64,000 nt of DNA from JADJOY01 sp046331705 [NCBI: bacterium] (GTDB taxonomy: Bacteria > JADJOY01). Position numbers and translations under genes: made by a program. This document shows positions 1 through 7,529 of this stretch, piece after piece. Location: contig JAXLQJ010000037.1 of NCBI GenBank assembly GCA_046331705.1, positions 14,633 through 78,632 of the forward strand, read 5' to 3'. Below the pieces are notes generated by a model. It searched no databases. It was given only the letters and a program-made list of their open reading frames with translations, and was not told the DNA's origin. Position 1 is the first letter of the stretch, and each line of letters starts with the position of its first letter.

Positions 1-2
1 TG

Positions 3-758
3 CGCTTGATGGCGGCGCAGCTGCGCACCCGTCCGGTGCTGATCGCGGAGGCACGCCTCGACTCCGAGCTCTTGAAGCTGGTGCCGGCCGAGATCGCCTG
101 GCAGGCGAGCGCGATACCCGTCGCGTACCACGGCGATCACCTGATCGTGGCGACGTCTGATCCGCACAACCTCCCGGCCTTGCGCGAGATCGAGGCCGCC
201 ACCGGCCACGCCGTCGAGGCGTGGCTCGCCGCGGACCCCGCGGTCGCGAGCGCCCTCGAGCGGCACTATCCGCGCGGCGTGCGCCCCGAGCCAGCGAGCA
301 CGCCGACGCTACCGATCCGCGTCCGACCGCTGCGCGAGGTCGATCCCCATGCCTCGCTCGAGCCGCTCATCCACGGCTGGATCGATCAGGCGCTCGGGAG
401 CGGGGCGGCGATGCTCGTGATCCAGATGACGCCGGGCGGGCTCAAGGTCCGATGCGAGACGGCCGACGGCGGGTTCGTGCTCGCCGAGCCACACGCTTCG
501 CTCTATCGCGAGCTGATTCGCAAGCTGCGCCAGAGCGCGGCGCTGCGGCCGCCGGCGGGGCCGTCGCGGCGCGAGAGCGGCGTCTTGCCGCACGTGCGCG
601 ACGGGCAGCGGCTGCGACTCGGGCTCACACTCGTGCCCGACGTGTACGGCTGCTCGGCCCGCCTCAGCCTGAGCGAGGCGCGCGGTCTGTTGCTCGAGCT
701 CGCGCGCTCCCGCGGCGGAGCCGCGCGGGTCGAGCACCTCGAGCGACTGGCGAGCTGA
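3..758 (+). CDS. GspE/PulE-like N-terminal (MshEN + N2) protein lacking the ATPase domain, 5'-truncated
   Basis: The frame is open to the left edge, so the true start is probably outside the window; ATG codons at the edge are only the first available. Residues about 8-90 resemble the MshEN/T2SSE N-terminal domain of type II secretion and type IV pilus ATPases (pattern AIPV....DHLIVATSDP...L.EIEAATG). The remainder (about 110-225) resembles the N2 domain that normally precedes the Walker A ATPase core. The protein then stops: there is no GxxxxGK[ST], no Asp box and no tetracysteine. It may be a regulatory or c-di-GMP-sensing partner of the secretion system rather than a motor. The end is convergent with the UGPase gene. 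Domain assignment is moderately sure; function is inferred. Confidence 0.6.
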   Translation, partial: RLMAAQLRTRPVLIAEARLDSELLKLVPAEIAWQASAIPVAYHGDHLIVATSDPHNLPALREIEAATGHAVEAWLAADPAVASALERHYPRGVRPEPASTPTLPIRVRPLREVDPHASLEPLIHGWIDQALGSGAAMLVIQMTPGGLKVRCETADGGFVLAEPHASLYRELIRKLRQSAALRPPAGPSRRESGVLPHVRDGQRLRLGLTLVPDVYGCSARLSLSEARGLLLELARSRGGAARVEHLERLAS

Positions 759-815
759 GCGCCCGCGGCGGCGCGCCGCGTGCGCGCCCGCCGCCACTCA
801 CCCCTCGATCACGGC

Positions 816-2258
816 TCAATCGCCGAGCACCACGTCTCCGCTCAGCCTCGTTCCCGCGCGCACCCGTGCCTGGGAGCCACGCTCGTTTCGCACCGACACC
901 GTGCCGTGCGCGGTGACCCCGGGCTCGAAGAGCACGTCGCCGTGGACCGCGAGGCGGTCGCACGCGACCAGCGACGGCATGCCGGCGGGGAAGCGTGCCT
1001 GGAACTCGTGGAAGAGCTTGTAGTAGCGCGAGTCCAGCTCGACGATCGGGGCGGGCCCGGGGCGCGCCGGATTGGGCACGAGGTGGTGCTCGTCGTTCAC
1101 GACGTACGCATCCGAGCCCACCACCACCAAGTCCGAGCACGTCTTCACCGCCGCGAACCGGGTGCGCGGCACGCGCACGGCGCGTGCTCCCTGGAAGAGC
1201 GAGATCGCCGCACCCATGGCGGTTTCGAGCTGGATGACGGGCGCTGATCTCGGGTCGGCGGGGTCGAGGGTCTTCTCGTTGCGGATCACCGGCAGCGGCA
1301 CGATCTGGTCGTGGGCGGCGAGCTGCGCGCGCAGCGCGCGCAGGTCGAGCCAGAGGTTGTTGGTGTTGAAGTAGCGGTGGCGCTCGATGTCCTGGAAAGA
1401 AGCGAGCTCGTCGGGCGGCGTCTGGGCGATCTCACGCAGCGTGAGGCGGCCGTCGGGCAGCAGCGCGAGGTGGCCGCCCTTGCGGTCGGCGGCGGTCCGA
1501 TCGGTGACCTCCATCAGGAACGGGATCGACTCGCTGGCGAGGTAGCCGAGCAACGCGGGATCGAGCACGGCGCCGAGATTGTCGACGTTCGACACGAAGA
1601 CCCAGCGCACGCCCGCCGCCTCGAGCTCCTCCAGCACGCCCGAGGTCACGATCGCGGCGTAGAGATCGCCGTGGCCGGGCGGGCACCATTCGAGCTCGGG
1701 ATCGGTCGCCGCGACGGCCGGCTCGAGCGTGCGGGCGTCCACCTTGGGCACCTTGTGCTGGAGGAAGCTCATCGGCACCGAGCCGGCGAGATCGGGATAC
1801 GTCGCGAGCCTGGCGAGGCTCTCGGACTCGGTGTGGAAGCTGTTCATGAGCACCAGCGGCACGTGCGCGCCGTGCTTGCGGCCGAGCGCCAGGACTTGTT
1901 GCGCCACGACGTCCAGGAACGTGAGACCCGGGCGCACCTCGATCAGCGACTTCGGCCCCTGCAGCCCCATCGACGTTCCCAAACCGCCGTTCAGCTTGAG
2001 CAGCGCCGTGGCGCCGAGCTCCGCCAGGCCGCGCTCGCGAAACCCCGCCAGCTCGTCGAGGGAAGGGACGTCTTCGACGGGACGGATGTCGGCCTCGGCG
2101 ATCAAGAGCTTGGCGCCGGAACGCAGCAGGCCGTACGAGCGCTCGAACGCCCAGATCGCGACGTCCGGCAAGCCGGCGGCGAGCATCTTCCGCTCGAACG
2201 GGGCGAACCCCGCGGGTGTGACGTGCGTCCGATGCACCACGGCCTCTTCGTTCGACAT
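816..2258 (-). CDS. UTP--glucose-1-phosphate uridylyltransferase (eukaryotic-type UDPGP family)
   Basis: Catalyses UTP + glucose-1-phosphate to UDP-glucose + PPi in the cytoplasm, supplying UDP-glucose for glycolipid and polysaccharide synthesis. About 480 residues, the usual size of the eukaryote-like UDPGP family and unlike the roughly 290-residue bacterial GalU. The nucleotide-binding signature LLKLNGGLGTSMG followed by GPKSLIEV lies at residues 87-108; NTNNLWLDL and the FAAVKTCSDLVVV segment with a basic KT are further family hallmarks. The ATG was chosen because a GAGGG ribosome-binding site lies about 8 nt upstream; a longer in-frame extension has no similarity. Several glycosyltransferases in this window could use its product. 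Family assignment is secure. Confidence 0.92.
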   Translation of the reverse strand: MSNEEAVVHRTHVTPAGFAPFERKMLAAGLPDVAIWAFERSYGLLRSGAKLLIAEADIRPVEDVPSLDELAGFRERGLAELGATALLKLNGGLGTSMGLQGPKSLIEVRPGLTFLDVVAQQVLALGRKHGAHVPLVLMNSFHTESESLARLATYPDLAGSVPMSFLQHKVPKVDARTLEPAVAATDPELEWCPPGHGDLYAAIVTSGVLEELEAAGVRWVFVSNVDNLGAVLDPALLGYLASESIPFLMEVTDRTAADRKGGHLALLPDGRLTLREIAQTPPDELASFQDIERHRYFNTNNLWLDLRALRAQLAAHDQIVPLPVIRNEKTLDPADPRSAPVIQLETAMGAAISLFQGARAVRVPRTRFAAVKTCSDLVVVGSDAYVVNDEHHLVPNPARPGPAPIVELDSRYYKLFHEFQARFPAGMPSLVACDRLAVHGDVLFEPGVTAHGTVSVRNERGSQARVRAGTRLSGDVVLGD

Positions 2259-2318
2259 GATCCAACCCTCGTGACCGAGAACCAAAGCTCGGTGCGGGAA
2301 CGACGTCCGCGGCGGCGC

Positions 2319-3965
2319 TCAGCGCAGCCGCGTCGCCAGATCGAAAACCTGACCGGTCCCGAACGAGACGTTGAGACGGGACTCGTCTTCCGTGGAATTG
2401 AGCGCGAACCCGACGTCGAGCCTGAGCACCTTGCCGATGGCCGACGCCGGCAGGCCCACCCGCAACCCCACGCCCACGGACTGACGAAGCGCGTGAATCT
2501 CGAGCGGGTCCTCTTCGTCGATCGGCAGCGCCGCGTCGTAGAACGCGACCGCGCCCAGCGACGCCAACCCCAGGATGCGCTCCCAGATGAACACCCGGTC
2601 CTCGACGTGCACCAACGAGCCGCCGTCGCCGTTGACGAAGCGGTCGGGATAGCCGCGCAACCCGTTGAGCCCGCCCACCACGAAGCGGTCCTCGGGATCG
2701 CGCCGATGGCTCGCTTCGCCGCGCCATTGGAAGGCGATCGTCTGGCGGGGCAGGCCGGTGAAATAGCCCTCGAGCCACCACGATCCCACCAGGTTCTCGG
2801 TGCCGCCGTCGCGGATGCGGGAGGACGCGCCGAGATCGAGCAGCACGATCCAGCGCTCGCTGGCCAGACCATGATGCCAGGCTGCCGCGAACGATTGGGT
2901 GTCGCGATCCGAGCCGAGGGCCTCGGGCTGCACGCCGAATCCCAGGCTCGAGTTCCAACCCAGCGCGTAGTCCTCCTGGACCCCGAAGGAGCGCACGTTG
3001 CGACGGGTGACGTAGTCGTCCTCGACCCATTGCCAGGTGAGGCTCAGACCGCTGCGGCGCCGATCGCCGGGAAGCTCGCTGCTGGGGGTCGGCTCGACCT
3101 CGCCGAAGCGATCCTCGTGATACGTGTACGCACCGATCAGTCGATGCGCCACCGGGCCGGTGGCGTTGAGACGCAGGCCGTAGGTCGCGGTCACGCCGCG
3201 CTCCAGGTGGCGCCACTCGCGAACCGTTCGCCCGAGGTCGTAGAGGTGATCGGTGCCCGCGCTGTCGAAGGCACTGGCGCCATAGGCCTGGCGGGTGTCG
3301 TACGCGTAGAACGGCTGCTCGAGCGAGGCGTAGCGGAAGCGGCCGTCGGTGAGCTGATCGAACTCGAGCGCGGTGCGGTAGCGCGAGCGCAGGATGCGCG
3401 GGTCGGCGTACTGGAGCTGGATCTGATCGCGCTCCACGTCGTGGGTGAAGAACGTGCGGAGTTGCTTCCCCAGGCCGAGAAAATCGTTCTCCTGGAGCCC
3501 AGCCGTTCCGACCACCTCGCCGCCGCCGCCAGCCAGGTTGAATTGCGGCTGGAACGTCCACGTTTCCTGCGCGACCACCGCGAGATCGACGACGCCGGGC
3601 TCGACCGGAATGGCCGTGATGTGCACCTCGCGCAGATAGCCGAGGAGCCGGATGTTGCGCTCGCTCTCGCGCAGCAGACGCTCGTCGAGCGCGTCTCCCG
3701 GCTTCAGCAAGACCTCGTCTCGGACCACGTACTCGTACGTGGGGATCTTGAGCGCGTTGACCCAGCTGTAGGGGAAGCCGTCGAAGAGCTCGTCGTCGGC
3801 GACGTCGAAGATGGGCCGGACCCGGACGTCGATGCGTCGGACGCGGGGCGCGGCCTCGCCCTCGTCGGCGCGCGCCGCGTGGGCGCGCCCCAGCACGCCG
3901 AACGCGCCGACGAGCACGAGTGCCGCGATCACGACACGCTTGCGCCACTGGCGGGCGCGTGTCAT
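2319..3965 (-). CDS. BamA/Omp85-like outer-membrane beta-barrel protein (surface antigen D15 family) with POTRA
   Basis: Predicted outer-membrane protein of 548 residues. The N-terminus is a signal peptide: MTRARQWRKR followed by a hydrophobic stretch ending ..GRAHA. Residues about 40-125 look like one POTRA domain (VRRIDVRVRPIFD...LKPGDALDERLLRESERNIRLLGYLREVHI). The rest is a barrel rich in alternating aromatic strands, with FVVGGLNGLRGYPDR near the typical VRGY/xRGY loop motif of Omp85 proteins; the last strand ends ..QVFDLATRLR. One POTRA is fewer than BamA's five, so this is more likely a TamA/FhaC-like or patatin-barrel-type relative than BamA itself. Its ATG lies only 12 bp from the divergent ridA ATG, so the promoters must lie inside one another's coding regions. 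Confidence 0.8.
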   Translation of the reverse strand: MTRARQWRKRVVIAALVLVGAFGVLGRAHAARADEGEAAPRVRRIDVRVRPIFDVADDELFDGFPYSWVNALKIPTYEYVVRDEVLLKPGDALDERLLRESERNIRLLGYLREVHITAIPVEPGVVDLAVVAQETWTFQPQFNLAGGGGEVVGTAGLQENDFLGLGKQLRTFFTHDVERDQIQLQYADPRILRSRYRTALEFDQLTDGRFRYASLEQPFYAYDTRQAYGASAFDSAGTDHLYDLGRTVREWRHLERGVTATYGLRLNATGPVAHRLIGAYTYHEDRFGEVEPTPSSELPGDRRRSGLSLTWQWVEDDYVTRRNVRSFGVQEDYALGWNSSLGFGVQPEALGSDRDTQSFAAAWHHGLASERWIVLLDLGASSRIRDGGTENLVGSWWLEGYFTGLPRQTIAFQWRGEASHRRDPEDRFVVGGLNGLRGYPDRFVNGDGGSLVHVEDRVFIWERILGLASLGAVAFYDAALPIDEEDPLEIHALRQSVGVGLRVGLPASAIGKVLRLDVGFALNSTEDESRLNVSFGTGQVFDLATRLR

Positions 3966-3977
3966 ACCGGGGCCCCC

Positions 3978-4355
3978 ATGGAGATCGTGACGACGAACGC
4001 GGCGCCGCGCGCCATCGGCCCCTATTCCCAGGCCGTGAAGGCGGGTGGGTTCCTGTTTCTCTCGGGACAGATTCCGCTCGACCCGGCCACCGGCGAGATC
4101 GTCGCGGGCGACGTTCGCACCCAGGCTCGCCAGGTGTTCGCCAACTTGCGTGCCGTCCTCTCGGCCGCGGGCTTGGACCCGGCGGCGATCGTGAAGACCA
4201 CGATCTTCCTGACGGACATGGCGGACTTCGGCGCGGTGAACGAGCTCTACGCCGAGCTGGTCGGGGATCACCGCCCGGCGCGTTCGACGGTGGCGGTGGC
4301 TGCGTTGCCGCGCGGCGCTCGCATCGAGGTGGAAGCGATCGCCATCGGCGCCTGA
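3978..4355 (+). CDS. ridA: RidA family enamine/imine deaminase (YjgF/YER057c/UK114)
   Basis: Small cytosolic protein of 125 residues, the normal family length. It hydrolyses reactive 2-aminoacrylate and other enamines/imines released by PLP enzymes such as threonine dehydratase. Signature features are present: an N-terminal NAAPRAIGPYSQAV motif, FLSGQIPLDPATGEIV, and the C-terminal RSTVAVAALPRGARIEVEAIA with the carboxylate-binding Arg. The ATG was chosen because the protein starts exactly at the family N-terminus. Divergent from the outer-membrane barrel gene and convergent with rpmB. PLP enzymes that could need it (threonine synthase, cystathionine-gamma-synthase family) occur elsewhere in the window, but co-regulation is not shown. 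Confidence 0.95.
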   Translation: MEIVTTNAAPRAIGPYSQAVKAGGFLFLSGQIPLDPATGEIVAGDVRTQARQVFANLRAVLSAAGLDPAAIVKTTIFLTDMADFGAVNELYAELVGDHRPARSTVAVAALPRGARIEVEAIAIGA

Positions 4356-4373
4356 TCGGTGGGTGGGGAACGA

Positions 4374-4408
4374 AGCCCCGGCGGCTGGCTCAGCCGGGTC
4401 CCGGGGCT
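4374..4408. terminator. Nested stem-loop between convergent ridA and rpmB
   Basis: An outer 8-bp stem (AGCCCCGG/CCGGGGCT) encloses an inner CGGCT-GGCTC-AGCCG hairpin. It lies in the 79-bp gap between two convergent stop codons, the right place for a bidirectional terminator. There is no T-tract on either side, so it could instead only protect transcript 3' ends. Confidence 0.35.
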
Positions 4409-4434
4409 CGTACGCCACGGCGCTGGATGGACCG

Positions 4435-4623
4435 TCAGGCGGCCTTCTTCACCCGTCCCGATCGAATGCACCCGGTACAGATACGCATCCGCACGACGCG
4501 TGCGTCGGTTTGGACGCGAACGCTCTTCAGGTTGGGCTGGGAGCGCTTGATCGTTCGGATGTGGGAGTGGCTGACCTGCCGCCCCTTGAGATAGCTCTTG
4601 CCACAGATCTCGCACGCACGCAT
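4435..4623 (-). CDS. rpmB: 50S ribosomal protein bL28
   Basis: Sixty-two residues, the standard size of the short bL28. It carries the zinc-binding form of the protein: CEIC near the N-terminus and CTGC near the C-terminus, with the conserved block SHSHIRTIKRSQPNLKSV. A structural protein of the large ribosomal subunit. The ATG is preceded by GGAGG at 8 nt. A second ATG in another frame overlaps the leader and is not used. Monocistronic here. Confidence 0.96.
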   Translation of the reverse strand: MRACEICGKSYLKGRQVSHSHIRTIKRSQPNLKSVRVQTDARVVRMRICTGCIRSGRVKKAA

Positions 4624-4793
4624 CTTTCATGCCTCCAGAAAAAAGCGAGCGCGGACCCTAACATACGAATGTCCGGCGCGCCAAGGCGGAGACCGCGTCG
4701 CGGTCCGGACGCGCGACCGCCCCGCACCGATCGACGGCGTGCGATCCGATCCGCGCGCCGCCCCAACACACCGCAACCGAGCGAGGAGAGCCG

Positions 4794-5033
4794 ATGAAGA
4801 CCGACGAAGACAAGCGTTTCGACGTGCGCATCCTGGACCGGAACCTGAAAGACCGCGTGATCTCGCAGGCCGACATCGACAAGACCTGCGCCGCGCTTCC
4901 CGACCTGGCCGACGAGTTCGACTGGGTCGACTACGCACACATCACCAGCGCCCACGTGGGAAAGCTCGCCGCTCGCGGCGAGGGGAGCGAGAGCGAAGCG
5001 GGGGCCTCGAGCACCCTCGACCTCGACGACTGA
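4794..5033 (+). CDS. Small acidic hypothetical protein
   Basis: A 79-residue acidic protein, not recognised. Support for it being real is a strong GAGGAG Shine-Dalgarno about 6 nt before the ATG, an N-terminal half of ordinary mixed composition (RFDVRILDRN, ADIDKTCAALPDLADEFDWVDY) and a low-complexity Glu/Ser/Ala tail ending LDLDD. No signal peptide, membrane segment or cysteine pair beyond a single Cys. It stands alone between rpmB (divergent) and the coupled small gene after purN (convergent). Function unknown. Confidence 0.6.
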   Translation: MKTDEDKRFDVRILDRNLKDRVISQADIDKTCAALPDLADEFDWVDYAHITSAHVGKLAARGEGSESEAGASSTLDLDD

Positions 5034-5193
5034 ACGTCGCCGCACACGGCGTCGCCGGCGAAGGCGACGACGGCGTCCACTGGCGTGAAGACCCGCGCCG
5101 GGCGCGACCCTCCGGGGTTGGCCCGGCGCTCGTTCGTCGAGCGCTGCTCCGGGCCGCGCCTTCGAGCGAGCGGCGGCCCAGCGCCCACCAAGC

Positions 5194-5526
5194 TCAGCTG
5201 CCGCGCGAGCTCTGGTTCTGCCGTTCCAGGAACTCGTCCCAGCCCATCACCGCGACGCCGTCCGGGGCGCGTCCCGTGAAGCCGACGTCCAGCGCGTCGT
5301 CGATCTTGAGGCTGCGCAGCGGGTCGTAGCTGATGCGCGCATCGTCGATGACGACCAGCTCGCCCTCGACCCGGAAGCTCACTTGCTCCACCACGAATTC
5401 CTCGATCGGGATGGCCTGCGCCAGCTCCACCGCTTGACCCGCCACCACACACGGCACGGAGCGGTCGTCGCTGCCGAAATGGGTCGCGGGAGCCTGGATG
5501 CGCAACACCTGCGCTGGGATCTTCAT
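5194..5526 (-). CDS. Hypothetical protein coupled to purN
   Basis: About 110 residues, not recognised. Its ATG shares a base with the purN stop codon (TGATG), so it is the third gene of a purM-purN operon and probably translationally coupled. The sequence alternates beta-strand-like segments (VLRIQAPATHF, FVVEQVSFRVEGELVVIDDARI) without membrane segments or obvious catalytic motifs. A single-strand beta domain, possibly of PilZ or barrel type, is conceivable but not supported by a motif. Confidence 0.6.
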   Translation of the reverse strand: MKIPAQVLRIQAPATHFGSDDRSVPCVVAGQAVELAQAIPIEEFVVEQVSFRVEGELVVIDDARISYDPLRSLKIDDALDVGFTGRAPDGVAVMGWDEFLERQNQSSRGS

Positions 5527-6233
5527 CACGGGGATTCCTCGAGAAGGGCGCCACGAGCGCCAGCAGCGAGGCCGGGCTCGAGCGGGGGATTGTGCGAGGC
5601 GCGCGCTTGCGCGAGCGCGGCGCCGTCGACCTGCACGGCCCGTCCCACGATGCGCACGCGACCCTCGGCGATCCAGCGGATCGCTTGGGGATAGATCCGG
5701 TGCTCCTCGGCCAGGATGCGGGCCGCGAGCGATTCCTCGTCGTCATCCGGCAACACCGGCACGACCGCCTGCACGATGATCGGGCCGGTGTCCGTGCCCT
5801 CGTCGACGAAGTGAACCGTGCAGCCGGTGAACCGCACGCCGTACTGGAACGCCTGGCGCTGCGCGTGGATGCCGGGGAAGCTCGGCAAGAGGGCGGGGTG
5901 GATGTTCACGAGACGGCCCGCCCAGCGGCGCACGAAGAAGGGGCTCAGCACCCGCATGAAGCCCGCCAGCACCACGAGCTCGACGCCAGCGCGCTCGAGC
6001 TCCGCCGTGAGCGCCCGCTCGAAGTCCTCGCGGCTCGCGAAGCCGCGGTGCTCGACGACGACCGTCGGCACGCCGGCGGCGGCGGCGCGCGCCAACCCCT
6101 TGGCCTGCGCATCGTTGCTGATCACGACGCCGATCGCGCACGGCAAGCCGCCGTCCGCCACGCGATCGAGGATCGCCTGCAGGTTCGAGCCACTCCCCGA
6201 GATGAGCACGCCGAGGATGCGCGGGGGCGTCAT
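5526..6233 (-). CDS. purN: Phosphoribosylglycinamide formyltransferase (GAR transformylase)
   Basis: Third step of de novo purine synthesis: formyl transfer from 10-formyl-THF to GAR. 235 residues; family members usually have about 190-215, so there is a short C-terminal extension. The GSGSNLQAI nucleotide loop is at residues 12-20. The active site includes NIHPALLPSFPG (catalytic Asn and His) and the Asp-bearing DEGTDTGPII loop. Its start overlaps the end of purM by 4 nt (ATGA), a classic purMN arrangement, and its stop overlaps the next small gene. Confidence 0.95.
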   Translation of the reverse strand: MTPPRILGVLISGSGSNLQAILDRVADGGLPCAIGVVISNDAQAKGLARAAAAGVPTVVVEHRGFASREDFERALTAELERAGVELVVLAGFMRVLSPFFVRRWAGRLVNIHPALLPSFPGIHAQRQAFQYGVRFTGCTVHFVDEGTDTGPIIVQAVVPVLPDDDEESLAARILAEEHRIYPQAIRWIAEGRVRIVGRAVQVDGAALAQARASHNPPLEPGLAAGARGALLEESP

Positions 6234-7288
6234 GGCGGGCCGAGCCACTCGATCGCTGCGCCCTCGGCGACGCGCGGGACGACCTCGCCGATCGTGACCG
6301 GAGCCTCGCCCTCGGCGCGCAGCACCGCGCACACGTCGTCCACGTGCGCCGGCGGCACGATCAGCACCATGCCGACACCCATGTTGAACGTCCGCCAGGC
6401 CTCCTCGGCGCCCACTCCCTTGGCCACCAGGAAGCGGAAGATCGCCGGCACCGTCCACGCCGAGCGGTCGATTCGCGCCGCGAGCTGCACGGGCAAGCAG
6501 CGCGGCAGCTTCTTCTCGAAGCTGCCGCCGGTGATGTGCGCGGCACCTCGCACCACGCCCAGCCCGAACGCCGCCAGCACCGAGCGGCAATAGATCCGCG
6601 TGGGCGTCAGCAGCACCTCGCCGAGCGATCGCGAGCCGAGGTCCGGCACCACCAGGTGGGGATCGAGGCCGTGATGCTCGAAGAGCACGCGACGCACCAG
6701 CGAATAGCCGTTGGAGTGCAGCCCGCTCGACGGCAAACCGATCAAGACGTCGCCCGCGGCCACGTCGTTGGCGCTCGGGATGCGCTCGCGCTCGACCACG
6801 CCCACGGCGAATCCCGCGAGGTCGTACTCACCGGCGGGATACGAGTCCGGCATCTCGGCCGTCTCGCCGCCGATCAGCGAGCAGCGCGCTTGCGCGCAGC
6901 CGTCGCGGATCCCGGCGACCACGCGCTCCGCCACCCCCGCCTCGAGGAGCCCGGTCGCGAAGTAATCCAGGAAGAAGAGCGGTTCCGCCGCCTGCGGCAG
7001 CAAGTCGTTCACCACCATCGCCACCAGGTCGATGCCCACGGTGTCGTGGCGACCCATGCGAAACGCGATGCGCAGCTTGGTGCCGACGCCGTCGGTCGAC
7101 GACACCAGCACCGGCGCCCGGTAGCGCGCGGTGTCGAGCTGGAAGAGGGCGCCGAAGCCGCCGATGTCGCCCAACACCTCGGGGCGTCGGGTCACCGACG
7201 CGAGCGCACGGAAGTGGGCGACCAGATCCTCGGCGGCGTCCACGTCGACGCCGGCGTCCCGGTAGGTGAAGCCATTGCCCTCAGCCAC
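6230..7288 (-). CDS. purM: Phosphoribosylformylglycinamidine cyclo-ligase (AIR synthetase)
   Basis: Converts FGAM + ATP to AIR in purine biosynthesis. 352 residues, full length. Typical motifs: TYRDAGVDVDA at the N-terminus, VSSTDGVGTKL (ATP/Mg site), LIGGETAEMPDSY and GLPSSGLHSNGYSLVR. The usual AHITGGG reads AHITGGS here, a conservative local change. The catalytic core is otherwise intact. It is first in an operon with purN and the small gene behind it. A TTGACG-like -35 with a TAAGTC -10 lies about 120 nt upstream. Confidence 0.96.
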   Translation of the reverse strand: MAEGNGFTYRDAGVDVDAAEDLVAHFRALASVTRRPEVLGDIGGFGALFQLDTARYRAPVLVSSTDGVGTKLRIAFRMGRHDTVGIDLVAMVVNDLLPQAAEPLFFLDYFATGLLEAGVAERVVAGIRDGCAQARCSLIGGETAEMPDSYPAGEYDLAGFAVGVVERERIPSANDVAAGDVLIGLPSSGLHSNGYSLVRRVLFEHHGLDPHLVVPDLGSRSLGEVLLTPTRIYCRSVLAAFGLGVVRGAAHITGGSFEKKLPRCLPVQLAARIDRSAWTVPAIFRFLVAKGVGAEEAWRTFNMGVGMVLIVPPAHVDDVCAVLRAEGEAPVTIGEVVPRVAEGAAIEWLGPP

Positions 7289-7406
7289 GATCTCGACCCG
7301 GCAACCTTTCCGCGCGCCGAGGCCGCTCGTCGCGAGCCCGCACCCGCACCCGCGCCCGCCCGGGCTCGCCGCCCCGGCACCGCCCGTCGCGCCGCGCGCG
7401 AGCAGC

Positions 7407-7436
7407 GACTTAGCGGGGCGGCCGACGCCGCGTCAA
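7407..7436 (-). promoter_or_regulatory. Putative sigma-70 promoter for purM operon
   Basis: On the minus strand a TTGACG -35 is followed after 18 bp by TAAGTC. Similar TTGAC(A/G/C)-N16-18-TAAGA-type pairs precede other genes in this window. The next start codon downstream is purM. Prediction only. Confidence 0.4.
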
Positions 7437-7529
7437 CCGCGGCGAGCGCGGCGCGAGCGGTTGACGCCCAGCCTCGCGATCGACCATGAAGCGGCGCCGG
7501 CGCGTGGGTCCGCGACGGCACCGCGAGCC

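Noticed and set aside
1311-4355. Long open frame on the plus strand antisense to UGPase and the outer-membrane barrel, joined to ridA
   Set aside because: Composition is Arg/Ala/His/Leu-rich GC shadow; only its last 125 residues (ridA) have family similarity. The minus-strand genes are clearly real.
2319-4418. Extension of the barrel gene upstream through ridA
   Set aside because: The extension is ridA antisense; the signal peptide starts at 3965.
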